The notes under the pieces were generated by a model. That model had not been told where the DNA came from. It saw only the letters and a list, made by a program, of their open reading frames with translations, and searched no databases. A DNA stretch of 64,000 bases, from contig NZ_RAPV01000001.1 of NCBI RefSeq assembly GCF_003610295.1, forward strand, positions 4,526,001 to 4,590,000, written 5' to 3'. A program made the translations under genes and the position numbers. This DNA comes from Paraburkholderia sp. BL23I1N1 (GTDB lineage: Bacteria > Pseudomonadota > Gammaproteobacteria > Burkholderiales > Burkholderiaceae). Below, piece after piece: positions 8,059 through 16,560 of this stretch (position 1 is the first letter of the stretch; each line of letters starts with the position of its first letter).

Positions 8059-8754
8059 AATCCTGCTCTCGTTCATCACTGCGGTTTCCGCCGGCAACTG
8101 CAAGCGCACCGCGCGCAACACCGTATCCTTGATGACCTCGCGCCAATGCGCGAGTGCGGCCTTGTCCATCAGCGCTTCACCGAGAAACGCACCCAACGTG
8201 TACTGATTGGCGTTATAGAAATAACCGAGCGACGCGATCATCAGGTACACGTCACGCGCCTTGACGTCCGCACGAAAGACGTTTTGCGCCTGACCTGCGT
8301 CCAATAGCTTCTGCACGACCGAAATCGCATAGCCGGAAATCTCCTTCAGCTTTAACGATTTCTTCGCGTGTTTGCCCTGGTGCAGATTTTCGCTCGACAG
8401 CAGCGTGACGAACTCGGGATGATCGAGGTAGTACTGCCAGACGAATTCGACCATTTGCTCGAGGCCATGCGCGGGATCGTCCAGGTCGAGATCGAGCTTG
8501 CTTTCGGCCTCGTTGAACTGCGCGTAGATCGTCTCCAGAACTTCGACAAATAATTGTTCCTTGCTGCCGAAGTAGTAATAGATCATCCGGTCGTGCGAAC
8601 GCGCGGCCTTCGAAATACTTTCGACTCGGCCGCTTGCAAAGCCCTGCTTTGCAAAGACCTTGATGGCCGCTTTGAGAATCTTGGCGCGCGTATCTTGTGC
8701 CTGCTTCGCTCGGATGCCGATAGCGCCCGGCTTGCGGGCGGCAGTGGGACTCAT
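8053..8754 (-). CDS. TetR-family transcriptional regulator, divergent from the nicotinate-type operon
   Basis: 233 residues. The TetR N-terminal helix-turn-helix covers about residues 20-66 (AKILKAAIKVFAKQGFASGR, then HDRMIYYYFGSKEQLFVEVL). The C-terminal ligand domain is of the TetR_C type. The start at 8754 is chosen because GAGATC precedes it and the family begins there; the frame is open to 8934 without protein-like content. It is divergent from the 9133-23330 operon with a 378-bp shared upstream region, so it is the obvious candidate regulator of that operon, with the ring compound or an intermediate as effector. Ligand unknown. Confidence 0.85.
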   Translation of the reverse strand: MSPTAARKPGAIGIRAKQAQDTRAKILKAAIKVFAKQGFASGRVESISKAARSHDRMIYYYFGSKEQLFVEVLETIYAQFNEAESKLDLDLDDPAHGLEQMVEFVWQYYLDHPEFVTLLSSENLHQGKHAKKSLKLKEISGYAISVVQKLLDAGQAQNVFRADVKARDVYLMIASLGYFYNANQYTLGAFLGEALMDKAALAHWREVIKDTVLRAVRLQLPAETAVMNESRIA

Positions 8755-8919
8755 GGCGGTCTCGGATCTCTTTGTTAGCGTCGGGTTGAACGGCATGCGC
8801 CGTAGCCGCTTAGGTGCGCTTAGGGTGCACAGGTACGCTTCAGCATGGCGCGACTTCATCATACAGCCCATATTACGCGCGACGAAATGCCCTGCGCGAT
8901 AACGTGCTTCGGCGTAGAT

Positions 8920-8933
8920 TGAATCGAGATTCA
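8920..8933. promoter_or_regulatory. Candidate TetR operator TGAATC-GA-GATTCA
   Basis: Perfect 6-2-6 inverted repeat in the region between the divergent TetR gene and the reductase gene. It is AT-rich relative to its surroundings and well placed for autoregulation plus operon control. The rest of 8755-9132 shows no gene. Confidence 0.35.
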
Positions 8934-9132
8934 TTCGGCGATGCCGCGCCGCAGCATCCCGATCTCCGCTGGGAAACTCATTGCGCAGTCTATTTTGATC
9001 GAGTAGATTTCAAGCAAGTTTGGTTTAGCAAATACTACACGAACGGTGAGTGACCGCAACATGGAAGAACGCGGGTCACGCGAAAGTCACTTTAAACAGG
9101 GGCTATTCGTCAGCCGGGCAGGACCGATTGTA

Positions 9133-10761
9133 ATGTCGTCGTATGGGAACCCCACCATGACAGAACATACGAAGGTCGATTTCGGTGCAGAGAGCGTCGA
9201 CGGCGAAACCGCCTCGACACCCGGTCCGACCGTGCTCGAGAAAGCGGCGCCGCGCAGCGAGCGGATGGCGTCGAACAAGATCGAATGCAATGCGTGCCCG
9301 GTGTTGTGCCAGATATCGGAGGGCCGCACGGGCGCATGCGATCGTTATGCGAATGCGGATGGGCGGCTGATTCGCGTCGACCCTGTGGTGTTTCTGTCGC
9401 GCGCGGCTTTACCCGAAGCGGGCACGAGCGCTGTGGATGCCACGGTCGAATTTGGTGCGTCGTCCGAAGCACGCGATCTTGCCTCGGAACAGGCGCTCTT
9501 CGTGACCGGCATTGGTGCATCGTCCACGTATCCTGACTACAAGCCCGCGCCTTTCATTGTTGCCTCGAAGCTCGACGACGTCGACATGATCACGGTCGTG
9601 ACCGAGGGTATTTTCAGCTATTGCAGTTTCAAGGTGAAGATCGATACCGACCGCTTTCTCGGGCCGGAGCAATCGAACGTGCGTTGCCAGGGCGAGATCG
9701 TCGGGCATGTGACCACGGCGGAGTATGGCTCGCAGATGCTGAGCCTCGGCGGCGTGCATCATCTGACTGGCGGCAGCAAGAAAGAAGGCCGCGTGACGTG
9801 CGACATGATGCTCGCGCTCGGCAACAAGGAAGCGGTGGAGTTGAGCATCGACGGCGGCGCAAGTTTGGTGATTCGCGCGGGCGCGGCGCCGATTGTCGAC
9901 GGCGTCGAAGAGCAGCGTATGCGGGTGGGCTGCGGGTCCGCCACCATCGGTATCTTCGCCAAGCAATGGTTCGGTCACGCCGACGAAGTGGTGGTGGTCG
10001 ACGATCACATCACGGGCGTGCTCACTGAACACCAGGCAGGCCGCTGCCTCGGCATGACGCGCTCAGGTCTGAAGATTCGCGGACGCAAATCGACCCCGGG
10101 CCGCTATTTCCAGGTCGCGAATCCCGGCACCGGATGGGGCGGCACCGACATTCAGGATCCGCTGGCGATTGTCGAAGGCTTCGATCCCGCCGTGGCGAAA
10201 CCGGGTATGCGCTTGCTGATGGTGTCGACTACCGGCGAACACGCGCAGTGGTATGAGCTCGATCAGGACCTCGTGCCGCGCATCGCCGCCATGCCGGATG
10301 CTGTGCGCCGCACGGTCGAACGGATCGGCGAAAATTGCGAGCCGTCGCTCGCCACGGTGCTGTTTCTCGGCGGCGCGGGCGGCAGCTTGCGAGCGGGCGC
10401 AACGGAGAATCCGGTCCTGCTCACACGCGCCATCAAACAGAAGCTGGTCAACGTAACATGTGGCGGGGCACCCGCGTATGTGTGGCCGGGTGGCGGCATC
10501 ACCGTAATGGTGGATGTTTCGCGCATGCCAGATCGATCGTTCGGCACCGTGCCGACGCCCGCGATCGTCGCGCCGATCGAATTCACCATGACGTATGACG
10601 CGTATCGCGATCTCGGCGGCCATCTTGACGCAGTGCGTTCGCTGGAAAACGTACTGGCGAACGGGCCCGAGCATACGGAAGGGGCGCCGCTCGCGCGCAG
10701 AACATTGGCGCGTAATCCCGACAACCCGTGGCCGCCCGCCATGCCGCGGATGCCTGGCTAA
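9133..10761 (+). CDS. 6-hydroxynicotinate reductase homologue (iron-sulfur protein)
   Basis: 542 residues. Best match by recognition is the family of clostridial 6-hydroxynicotinate reductase (Hnr), which reduces 6-hydroxynicotinate to 1,4,5,6-tetrahydro-6-oxonicotinate and carries Fe-S clusters and a covalently bound flavin. A cysteine motif C-x2-C-x3-C-x9-C (Cys52, 55, 59, 69; ECNACPVLCQ) looks like an Fe-S site. Seven further cysteines are scattered (YCSF, RCQG, TCDM, GCGS, RCLG, NCEP, TCGG). IDGGAS and GGAGGSLRAG are glycine-rich patches. ATG 9133 is preceded by AGGA; ATG 9157 is an alternative start. It is the first gene of the operon that also encodes enamidase and nicotinate dehydrogenase homologues. 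Function is by family and context, not proven. Confidence 0.75.
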   Translation: MSSYGNPTMTEHTKVDFGAESVDGETASTPGPTVLEKAAPRSERMASNKIECNACPVLCQISEGRTGACDRYANADGRLIRVDPVVFLSRAALPEAGTSAVDATVEFGASSEARDLASEQALFVTGIGASSTYPDYKPAPFIVASKLDDVDMITVVTEGIFSYCSFKVKIDTDRFLGPEQSNVRCQGEIVGHVTTAEYGSQMLSLGGVHHLTGGSKKEGRVTCDMMLALGNKEAVELSIDGGASLVIRAGAAPIVDGVEEQRMRVGCGSATIGIFAKQWFGHADEVVVVDDHITGVLTEHQAGRCLGMTRSGLKIRGRKSTPGRYFQVANPGTGWGGTDIQDPLAIVEGFDPAVAKPGMRLLMVSTTGEHAQWYELDQDLVPRIAAMPDAVRRTVERIGENCEPSLATVLFLGGAGGSLRAGATENPVLLTRAIKQKLVNVTCGGAPAYVWPGGGITVMVDVSRMPDRSFGTVPTPAIVAPIEFTMTYDAYRDLGGHLDAVRSLENVLANGPEHTEGAPLARRTLARNPDNPWPPAMPRMPG

Positions 10762-10824
10762 CAGCGATAACATGACCGGTGCAACGAACGCAACGAACGC
10801 AATCAACACAACGCAACGAACCCG

Positions 10825-11763
10825 ATGAACGCAACCCGCACCCAACTCGACGCGGCCCGCTGGCATTGGCAGCATGGTCCGATCGATCTGATCCTCAGCG
10901 CGGACGGCGAACCCTCGGCGGTGCAGGCCGCGTACGAGGCGTGCTGGGCGCGTTTTGTAGACGTGTTGCCTGAGTTGGTCGGCGAGTTGAAGCTGCTGCG
11001 GCAGCCAGTGCCGAGCGACGCGGCGCATGGCGACAACGTGCTGAACGGCTCCGTTGCGCGCCGCATGTGGAGCGCCTGCCATCCTCACCGCGCACGCTAC
11101 ATCACGCCGATGGCGGCGGTTGCAGGCAGTGTCGCGGATGAATTGATCACGGCGTTCGCAGGTGAAGGCATAGCGCGCGCCTTCATCAACAACTGCGGCG
11201 ACATCGCGCTCTATCTGAGCGAAGGGCAACAATACCGCGTCGGCGTGTTCGCCGATCTGGCGACGTTCTCCGGTACGACGCTGTCAGGCGATCAAGCGCT
11301 AGACGCAAACCTGACGCTCGACGCCGCCATGCCGATTCGCGGCGTCGCGACAAGCGGCTGGCGTGGGCGCAGCTTTAGCCTCGGCATTGCCGACAGCGTG
11401 ACGGTGCTCGCCCGCAACGCCGCCACCGCCGATGCCGCCGCGACGATGATCGCCAACGCCGTCAATCTCGACCATGCGGGCATTGTGCGCAGGCCGGCTT
11501 CGTCGCTGAAGGACGATAGCGATCTGGGCGACATGCTCGTGACGGTCGACGTGCCGTCCTTGCCGCAACCGTCGATCGATTTCGCGCTCGCGCGCGGCGT
11601 CGAGGCAGCGCGACGTTTGCAGGAACAAGGCTTGATCGAAGGTGCCGCGCTGTTCTTGCAAGGGCGGGCACGTGTGACCGATACGCATCGCAATGGCGCG
11701 TTATTCAGGAATCGCGCTGAAATAACAACGGAGGCTCCGTGTTCGAAATACGCCGCGTGCTGA
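10825..11763 (+). CDS. UPF0280 family protein (ApbE superfamily)
   Basis: 312 residues of the UPF0280/COG2122 family, distant relatives of ApbE FAD:protein FMN transferases. Recognisable segments: FAGEGIARAFINNCGDIALY (ApbE-like NxGGDI analogue), RGVATSGWRGRSFSLGIADS and the aspartate-rich SLKDDSDLGD. No signal peptide, so cytoplasmic. It sits between the reductase and the DUF1185 pair and overlaps the next gene by 25 bp. Because the characterised reductase has covalent flavin, a role in flavin attachment is a reasonable inference. The 60-bp gap upstream holds short CAACGAACG direct repeats. Confidence 0.75.
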   Translation: MNATRTQLDAARWHWQHGPIDLILSADGEPSAVQAAYEACWARFVDVLPELVGELKLLRQPVPSDAAHGDNVLNGSVARRMWSACHPHRARYITPMAAVAGSVADELITAFAGEGIARAFINNCGDIALYLSEGQQYRVGVFADLATFSGTTLSGDQALDANLTLDAAMPIRGVATSGWRGRSFSLGIADSVTVLARNAATADAAATMIANAVNLDHAGIVRRPASSLKDDSDLGDMLVTVDVPSLPQPSIDFALARGVEAARRLQEQGLIEGAALFLQGRARVTDTHRNGALFRNRAEITTEAPCSKYAAC

Positions 11764-12329
11764 CGCACGTCGAAGACATTTTCCACGAGTTCGGTCCCGC
11801 GCCCGCACAGCCGTTGCGGCGCGGCGCGATTGCCGCGGTAATGACGAATCCGTTCGCCGGCCGCTACGAAGCTAGAATCGAGCACGCGATGGAAGCGCTC
11901 AAGCCAATCGGCCTCGACATGGCGCAGCGGCTGCTGGCGGCGATGGCCGTGCCGCACGCGTCGATCGAAAGCTACGGCAAGGGTGCAATCGTCGGCTCGC
12001 GTGGCGAACTCGAGCACGGCGCGTTGTGGCATGTCCCCGGTGGCTATGCGATGCGCGAATTGCTGGAGAAAAACGGCGTGCCGACCAACGCAATCGTGCC
12101 GTCGACCAAGAAAGTCGGCGCGCCTTCCACCGCGCTCGACGTGCCACTGACCCATGTCAACGCGAGCTACGTGCGCAGCCATTTCGACGCGATCGAAGTG
12201 CGGGTGCCCGGTGCGCCCGCTGCGGACGAACTGGTGGTTATCCTCGTGATGAGCACCGGACAGCGCGTGCATGCGCGTGTCGGCGGGCTTGCGAAAGAGG
12301 CGATTGTGGGCAAGGACGGTCTGCGTTGA
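11739..12329 (+). CDS. Amino acid synthesis (DUF1185) family protein, copy 1
   Basis: 196 residues of the PF06684-type 'amino acid synthesis' family, whose biochemical role is unknown to me. Conserved features: NPFAGRYE near residue 37, SYGKGAIVGSRGELEHG near 75-90, PSTKKVGAP, LDVPLTHVNASYVRSHFDAI and the C-terminal GKDGLR. Start at 11739 overlaps the UPF0280 gene. It is paralogous to the gene at 12410. Presence of both in a pyridine-type catabolic operon suggests a hetero-oligomer or two related steps on ring-opened products. Confidence 0.75.
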   Translation: MFEIRRVLTHVEDIFHEFGPAPAQPLRRGAIAAVMTNPFAGRYEARIEHAMEALKPIGLDMAQRLLAAMAVPHASIESYGKGAIVGSRGELEHGALWHVPGGYAMRELLEKNGVPTNAIVPSTKKVGAPSTALDVPLTHVNASYVRSHFDAIEVRVPGAPAADELVVILVMSTGQRVHARVGGLAKEAIVGKDGLR

Positions 12330-12409
12330 GCGGCGTTTGATCCACGCAATGCGCTGAAGCAAAAAGCCGAAGCAACAGGCAGAACACGCATCGAAACCCG
12401 GAGAGTGAC

Positions 12410-12994
12410 ATGGCAATCAAGCTTCGCAAGCTCGTCGTACAGGTCGATGAAACACGCATTGAAATGGGGCAGGCCGTCGAGCCGCCGTCACGCCGTGCAG
12501 TCGCGATTGCGGTGATCGATAATCCGTACGCGGGCCGCTACGAACCCACGCTGGACGCGTTGATCGAAGCCGGCGAGGAACTCGGCGCGTTGCTCGGCAA
12601 TAAGTGCGTCGAGGCGTTAGGCATCAAACCGGGCGAAGCGCAAAGCTACGGCAAGGCGGCGATCGTCGGCGAAGCGGGCGAGCTCGAACATGCGGCCGCG
12701 ATCCTGCATCCCAAGCTCGGCGCTCCGCTGCGGGTCGCGGTCGAAAAGGGCGCGGCGCTGGTGCCATCGGCGAAAAAAATGGGTACGCTCGGCACTGCAA
12801 TCGACGTGCCGCTGGGCCACAAGGACGCCGCCTTCGTGCGCAGCCATTTCGACGCGATCGAGGCGCGGGTGTCGGACGCGCCGCGTGCGAACGAAATCGT
12901 CGTGGCCGTTGCGGTGACGGCTTCGGGCCGGCCGCTGCCGCGCATCGGCGGCTTGCAGGTGAGTGAAATCAAGGGCGAAGACGGTTTGCGCTGA
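12410..12994 (+). CDS. Amino acid synthesis (DUF1185) family protein, copy 2
   Basis: 194 residues, clearly a paralogue of the previous gene along its full length: NPYAGRYE, SYGKAAIVGEAGELEHA, PSAKKMGTLGTAIDVPLGHK, FVRSHFDAIEARV and GEDGLR at the end. It differs mainly in the middle (HPKLGAPLRVAVEKGAA versus the glycine/tyrosine-rich stretch of copy 1). GGAG ribosome site 6 bp before ATG. It follows copy 1 by 80 bp and precedes the transporter permease gene by 18 bp. Confidence 0.75.
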   Translation: MAIKLRKLVVQVDETRIEMGQAVEPPSRRAVAIAVIDNPYAGRYEPTLDALIEAGEELGALLGNKCVEALGIKPGEAQSYGKAAIVGEAGELEHAAAILHPKLGAPLRVAVEKGAALVPSAKKMGTLGTAIDVPLGHKDAAFVRSHFDAIEARVSDAPRANEIVVAVAVTASGRPLPRIGGLQVSEIKGEDGLR

Positions 12995-13012
12995 GTCATC
13001 TTAAGGGTCGCG

Positions 13013-14953
13013 ATGTTTTCGAATTTGCTGGTACAGCTGGTCAACGGACTCGCCGACGCGTCGACGCTGTTTCTCGTCGCCGCCGGTTTGTCGTTGATCT
13101 TTGGCGTGACGCGCATCGTCAACTTCGCCCACGGTTCGTTCTATATGTTCGGCATCTATGTCGCGTATAGCATCGCGAGCCGTTTCGGTCATACGGCGGG
13201 CGGCTTCTGGCTCTCGGTGTTGGCGGCTGCCCTGGTGGTCGCGGTGCTGGGCGCGCTGGTCGAAATGATCGTGTTGCGGCGTATCTACCAGGCCCCCGAG
13301 TTGTTTCACCTGCTGGCCACCTTCGCGCTCGTGCTGATCTTTCGCGATGCCGCGCTGTGGCTGTGGGGTCCGGAAGATCTCTTCGGACCTCGCGCGCCGC
13401 ATCTGGCAGGCGCGGTCGATTTCCTCGGCCATCCGCTACCGACCTACGATATCGCGCTGATCGTGATCGCGCCGGTGGTGTTGCTGCTGCTCTGGTATGC
13501 GTTGACGCGCACGCGCTGGGGCACGCTGGTGCGCGCCGCGACGCAGGATCGCGAGATGCTCGGCGCGCTCGGCATCAATCAGGCGTGGCTGTTTACCGGT
13601 GTTTTTTTCGTCGGCGCATTTCTCGCCGGCCTGGGTGGCGCGCTGCAAGGGCCGCGGATGTCGGCGAATCTCTCGCTGGATCTGGAGACCATCGGCAATG
13701 CGTTCGTGGTCGTCGTGGTCGGCGGCATGGGGTCGATTCCGGGCGCATTCGTCGCGGCCTTACTAATCGCCGAGATCAAGGCGCTGTGCATCGGCATCGG
13801 CCATGTGTCGGTGTTCGGTATCGATCTGTCGTTGAGCCGCTTTACGCTCGTCGCGGAATTCGTGGTGATGGCGGTGGTACTGGTGGTGCGGCCCTGGGGT
13901 TTGCTAGGGAAGGCGAGTGCCGCGGTGCGTGGCGTGGCGGCGCCTGAAGCGCCATTGAGGCCTGCAGGCAAGCGCCTGAAGTGGTTGGCGGCCATCGCGT
14001 TGCTGGTGCTGATACTCGCGCCGCTGGCGGCCAACGCATTTCCCTACATGCCGGTGCTGCTGGTTGAAATCCTGATCGCCGTGTTGTTCGCAACGAGTCT
14101 GCATTTCATCATGGGCCCCGGCGGCATGCATTCATTTGGCCACGCCGCGTATTTCGGCCTGGGCGCATACGGCGCCGCGTTGTTCCTCAAAGTGCTGAAT
14201 CTGCCGATGGAAGCCGCGCTGCTGCTCGGCCCCTTGCTCGCGGTGGCGGGCGCGATTGTGTTCGGCTGGTTTTGCGTGCGCCTCTCAGGCGTCTACCTCG
14301 CGATGCTGACGCTCGCGTTCGCGCAGATCGTCTGGTCGGTCGTGTTCCAGTGGGACGACGTGACGGGCGGCAGTAACGGCATTCTCGGCTTGTGGCCGTC
14401 GAACTGGTTGTCCTCGCCGGTGGCTTTTTACTATCTGACGCTCGCCTGTGCGGTGCTGGGAGTGTGGCTGCTGCGCAAGATGCTGTTCTCGCCGCTGGGT
14501 TATGCGATGCGGGCGTCGCGCGATTCGGTGCTGCGCGCCGAGGCAATCGGCATCGACGTGAAACGCGTGCAGTGGGCGGCGTTCGTCGTCGCGTCGCTAT
14601 TTTGCGGACTCGCCGGATCGCTTTATGCCTTCTCCAAGGGGACGATTTCACCGGAAGTGATCAGCGTGAGCCGCTCGGTGGATGGCCTCGTGATGGTGCT
14701 GCTTGGCGGCTTGCAAACCTTGACGGGCCCGATCGTCGGCGCCGCCGTGTTCACCTGGCTGCAGGACACCGTTGCGCGGCAAACCGATTATTGGCAGGCG
14801 TTGCTGGGGTTCGCGATCCTGCTGCTGGTGATTGCGTTTCCGCAGGGTATCGTCGGTTTCATTCGTGAGCGTTTTGGCGACGATACGGTGGATAAGGCCG
14901 AAGAGCGTTCCGCAGCGCCATCGCAAGGTGCGGCGATCAAGGAGGGGCTATGA
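13013..14953 (+). CDS. Branched-chain-type ABC transporter, fused LivH-LivM permease
   Basis: 646 residues. The N-terminal half (about 1-295) is a LivH-type permease (IFGVTRIVNFAHGSFYMFGI; GGMGSIPGAFVAALLIAE). A linker at about 300-320 leads to a LivM-type permease (about 325-620; FGHAAYFGLGAYGAALFL; VLLGGLQTLTGPIVGAAVF). About 16 membrane segments in total. The two permeases are usually separate genes; fusion is a known variant. The gene overlaps the ATPase gene by 4 bp. By context it imports the ring substrate rather than leucine, together with the binding protein at 22122. Confidence 0.9.
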   Translation: MFSNLLVQLVNGLADASTLFLVAAGLSLIFGVTRIVNFAHGSFYMFGIYVAYSIASRFGHTAGGFWLSVLAAALVVAVLGALVEMIVLRRIYQAPELFHLLATFALVLIFRDAALWLWGPEDLFGPRAPHLAGAVDFLGHPLPTYDIALIVIAPVVLLLLWYALTRTRWGTLVRAATQDREMLGALGINQAWLFTGVFFVGAFLAGLGGALQGPRMSANLSLDLETIGNAFVVVVVGGMGSIPGAFVAALLIAEIKALCIGIGHVSVFGIDLSLSRFTLVAEFVVMAVVLVVRPWGLLGKASAAVRGVAAPEAPLRPAGKRLKWLAAIALLVLILAPLAANAFPYMPVLLVEILIAVLFATSLHFIMGPGGMHSFGHAAYFGLGAYGAALFLKVLNLPMEAALLLGPLLAVAGAIVFGWFCVRLSGVYLAMLTLAFAQIVWSVVFQWDDVTGGSNGILGLWPSNWLSSPVAFYYLTLACAVLGVWLLRKMLFSPLGYAMRASRDSVLRAEAIGIDVKRVQWAAFVVASLFCGLAGSLYAFSKGTISPEVISVSRSVDGLVMVLLGGLQTLTGPIVGAAVFTWLQDTVARQTDYWQALLGFAILLLVIAFPQGIVGFIRERFGDDTVDKAEERSAAPSQGAAIKEGL

Positions 14954-15759
14954 GCTTGCTGCGCGTATCCGGCCTCTCCAAATCGTTCGGCGGATTGAAA
15001 GCGGTCGACGACGTTTCCTTCGATCTCGAAGCCGGTCAACTGCTGGCATTGCTCGGTCCGAATGGCGCAGGCAAGTCGACCTGCTTCAACATGGTCAACG
15101 GGCAACTGCGGCCGTCGTCCGGTTCGATTCGCCTCGACGATCATGAGCTGGTCGGCATGCAGCCGCGCGATATCTGGCGGCTGGGTGTCGGCCGCACGTT
15201 CCAGATTGCCGCGACCTTCAATTCGATGACCGTGCTCGAGAACGTGCAGATGGCGCTCGTCTCGCGCGAACGCAAGACGTTCGGCCTGTGGAAACCCGCA
15301 GGCTCGCGCTACGCCGATGAAGCCATGACGCTGCTCGAACAGGTTGGCATGGGCGCCGACGCGAACCGCGCCTGCGGCGTGCTCGCCTACGGTGACGTTA
15401 AACGCGTCGAACTCGCTATCGCGCTGGCGAACCGCCCCAAGCTGCTGCTGATGGACGAACCTACTGCCGGCATGGCGCCAAAGGAGCGCAACGATCTGAT
15501 GGCGCTGACCAAGCGTCTCGTCATGGAGCACAAAATCGGCGTGTTATTTACCGAGCACAGCATGGACGTTGTATTCGCGTACGCCGATCGCATGATCGTG
15601 CTCGCGCGCGGCAAGCTGATCGCGGAGGGCGACGCCGAAACGATCCGCAACGACGCACGCGTGCAGGAAGTCTATTTCGGCACGGGCAAGACCTTCCAGC
15701 CACACGCGCCGCTGCATGAAGCGGCCGGCGGCCATCTAGGACAAGGGGCGCTGCAATGA
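14950..15759 (+). CDS. livG: ABC transporter ATP-binding protein, LivG type
   Basis: 269-residue ATPase. Walker A GPNGAGKST at residues 36-44, LivG-type degenerate signature LAYGDVKR, Walker B LLLMDEPTAGM, and H-loop FTEHSMDVVF. ATGA overlaps with both the preceding permease gene and the following livF-type gene show translational coupling. livG here denotes the family, not a proven leucine role. Confidence 0.9.
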   Translation: MSLLRVSGLSKSFGGLKAVDDVSFDLEAGQLLALLGPNGAGKSTCFNMVNGQLRPSSGSIRLDDHELVGMQPRDIWRLGVGRTFQIAATFNSMTVLENVQMALVSRERKTFGLWKPAGSRYADEAMTLLEQVGMGADANRACGVLAYGDVKRVELAIALANRPKLLLMDEPTAGMAPKERNDLMALTKRLVMEHKIGVLFTEHSMDVVFAYADRMIVLARGKLIAEGDAETIRNDARVQEVYFGTGKTFQPHAPLHEAAGGHLGQGALQ

Positions 15760-16469
15760 GCGAGCCGATGCTGAAAGTCTCCGGCCTCAATGCGTTCTAT
15801 GGCCGCGCGCACATTCTGTTCGACGTGGGCCTCGAAGTCGGCCGCGGCGAAGTGGTTGCGCTGATGGGCCGCAACGGCGCGGGCAAATCGACAACGATGA
15901 AAGCGGTAATGGGTCTGCTGCCGCGCCGCCAGGGCGAAGTGCGCTTTCGCGGGCAAAACATCACGGCGTTGCCGCCGTATCGCATCGCTCGGATGGGCAT
16001 GGGTTTTGTCCCCGAAGACCGCCGGGTGTTCTCGGATCTGACGGTAATGGAAAACCTCGATACAGGCCGTCAACCACCACGCGAAGGCGCGCCGCAATGG
16101 ACGCCGGAAAAACTGTTCCGCCTGTTCCCCAATCTCGGCGAAATGCCGAAACGCCCAGGCGGCCAGATGAGCGGCGGCGAGCAGCAGATGCTCACGGTTT
16201 CACGCACGTTGATGGGCAATCCGTACCTGGTGCTGCTCGACGAACCGTCCGAGGGCGTCGCACCTGTGATCGTCGAACAGATGGCGAACATGATTCTCGA
16301 ACTCAAGCGTGAAGGGCTGTCAATTCTGTTGTCCGAACAGAATCTGCACTTCGCCGAGCTGGTCAGCGACCGCGCGTACGTCCTCGAAAAAGGACAGATT
16401 CGCTTCAGCGGCACGATCGGTGAACTCGCGAAGAACGAAACAGTGAGGCGCGCTTATCTGAGCGTGTGA
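15756..16469 (+). CDS. livF: ABC transporter ATP-binding protein, LivF type
   Basis: 237-residue ATPase. Walker A GRNGAGKST, signature MSGGEQQ, Walker B LVLLDEPSEGVAP, H-loop SEQNLHFAELV. It pairs with the LivG-type ATPase on the fused permease. A 91-bp gap separates it from the enamidase gene, with a GGAG ribosome site for the latter and no terminator, so the operon continues. Confidence 0.9.
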   Translation: MSEPMLKVSGLNAFYGRAHILFDVGLEVGRGEVVALMGRNGAGKSTTMKAVMGLLPRRQGEVRFRGQNITALPPYRIARMGMGFVPEDRRVFSDLTVMENLDTGRQPPREGAPQWTPEKLFRLFPNLGEMPKRPGGQMSGGEQQMLTVSRTLMGNPYLVLLDEPSEGVAPVIVEQMANMILELKREGLSILLSEQNLHFAELVSDRAYVLEKGQIRFSGTIGELAKNETVRRAYLSV

Positions 16470-16560
16470 GCTCATCGGCACAAGGCGTGCAGGGTATGCA
16501 CGCGCGCTGCGCCGGGCAGTCGTTGCGAACCGTTGTGAATCGTTGCACAAGGAGAAGCAG

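Noticed and set aside
8755-8934. N-terminal extension of the TetR gene
   Set aside because: The extra 60 residues are not TetR-like, and would occupy the divergent promoter region.
9133-10761. Barbiturase/cyanuric amidohydrolase for the first operon gene
   Set aside because: Considered because of ring-opening neighbours, but the N-terminal cysteine motif and overall sequence fit the 6-hydroxynicotinate reductase family better.
10063-11232. 389-codon minus-strand open frame opposite the reductase and UPF0280 genes
   Set aside because: Antisense to two operon genes and Arg/His-rich, as shadow frames are.
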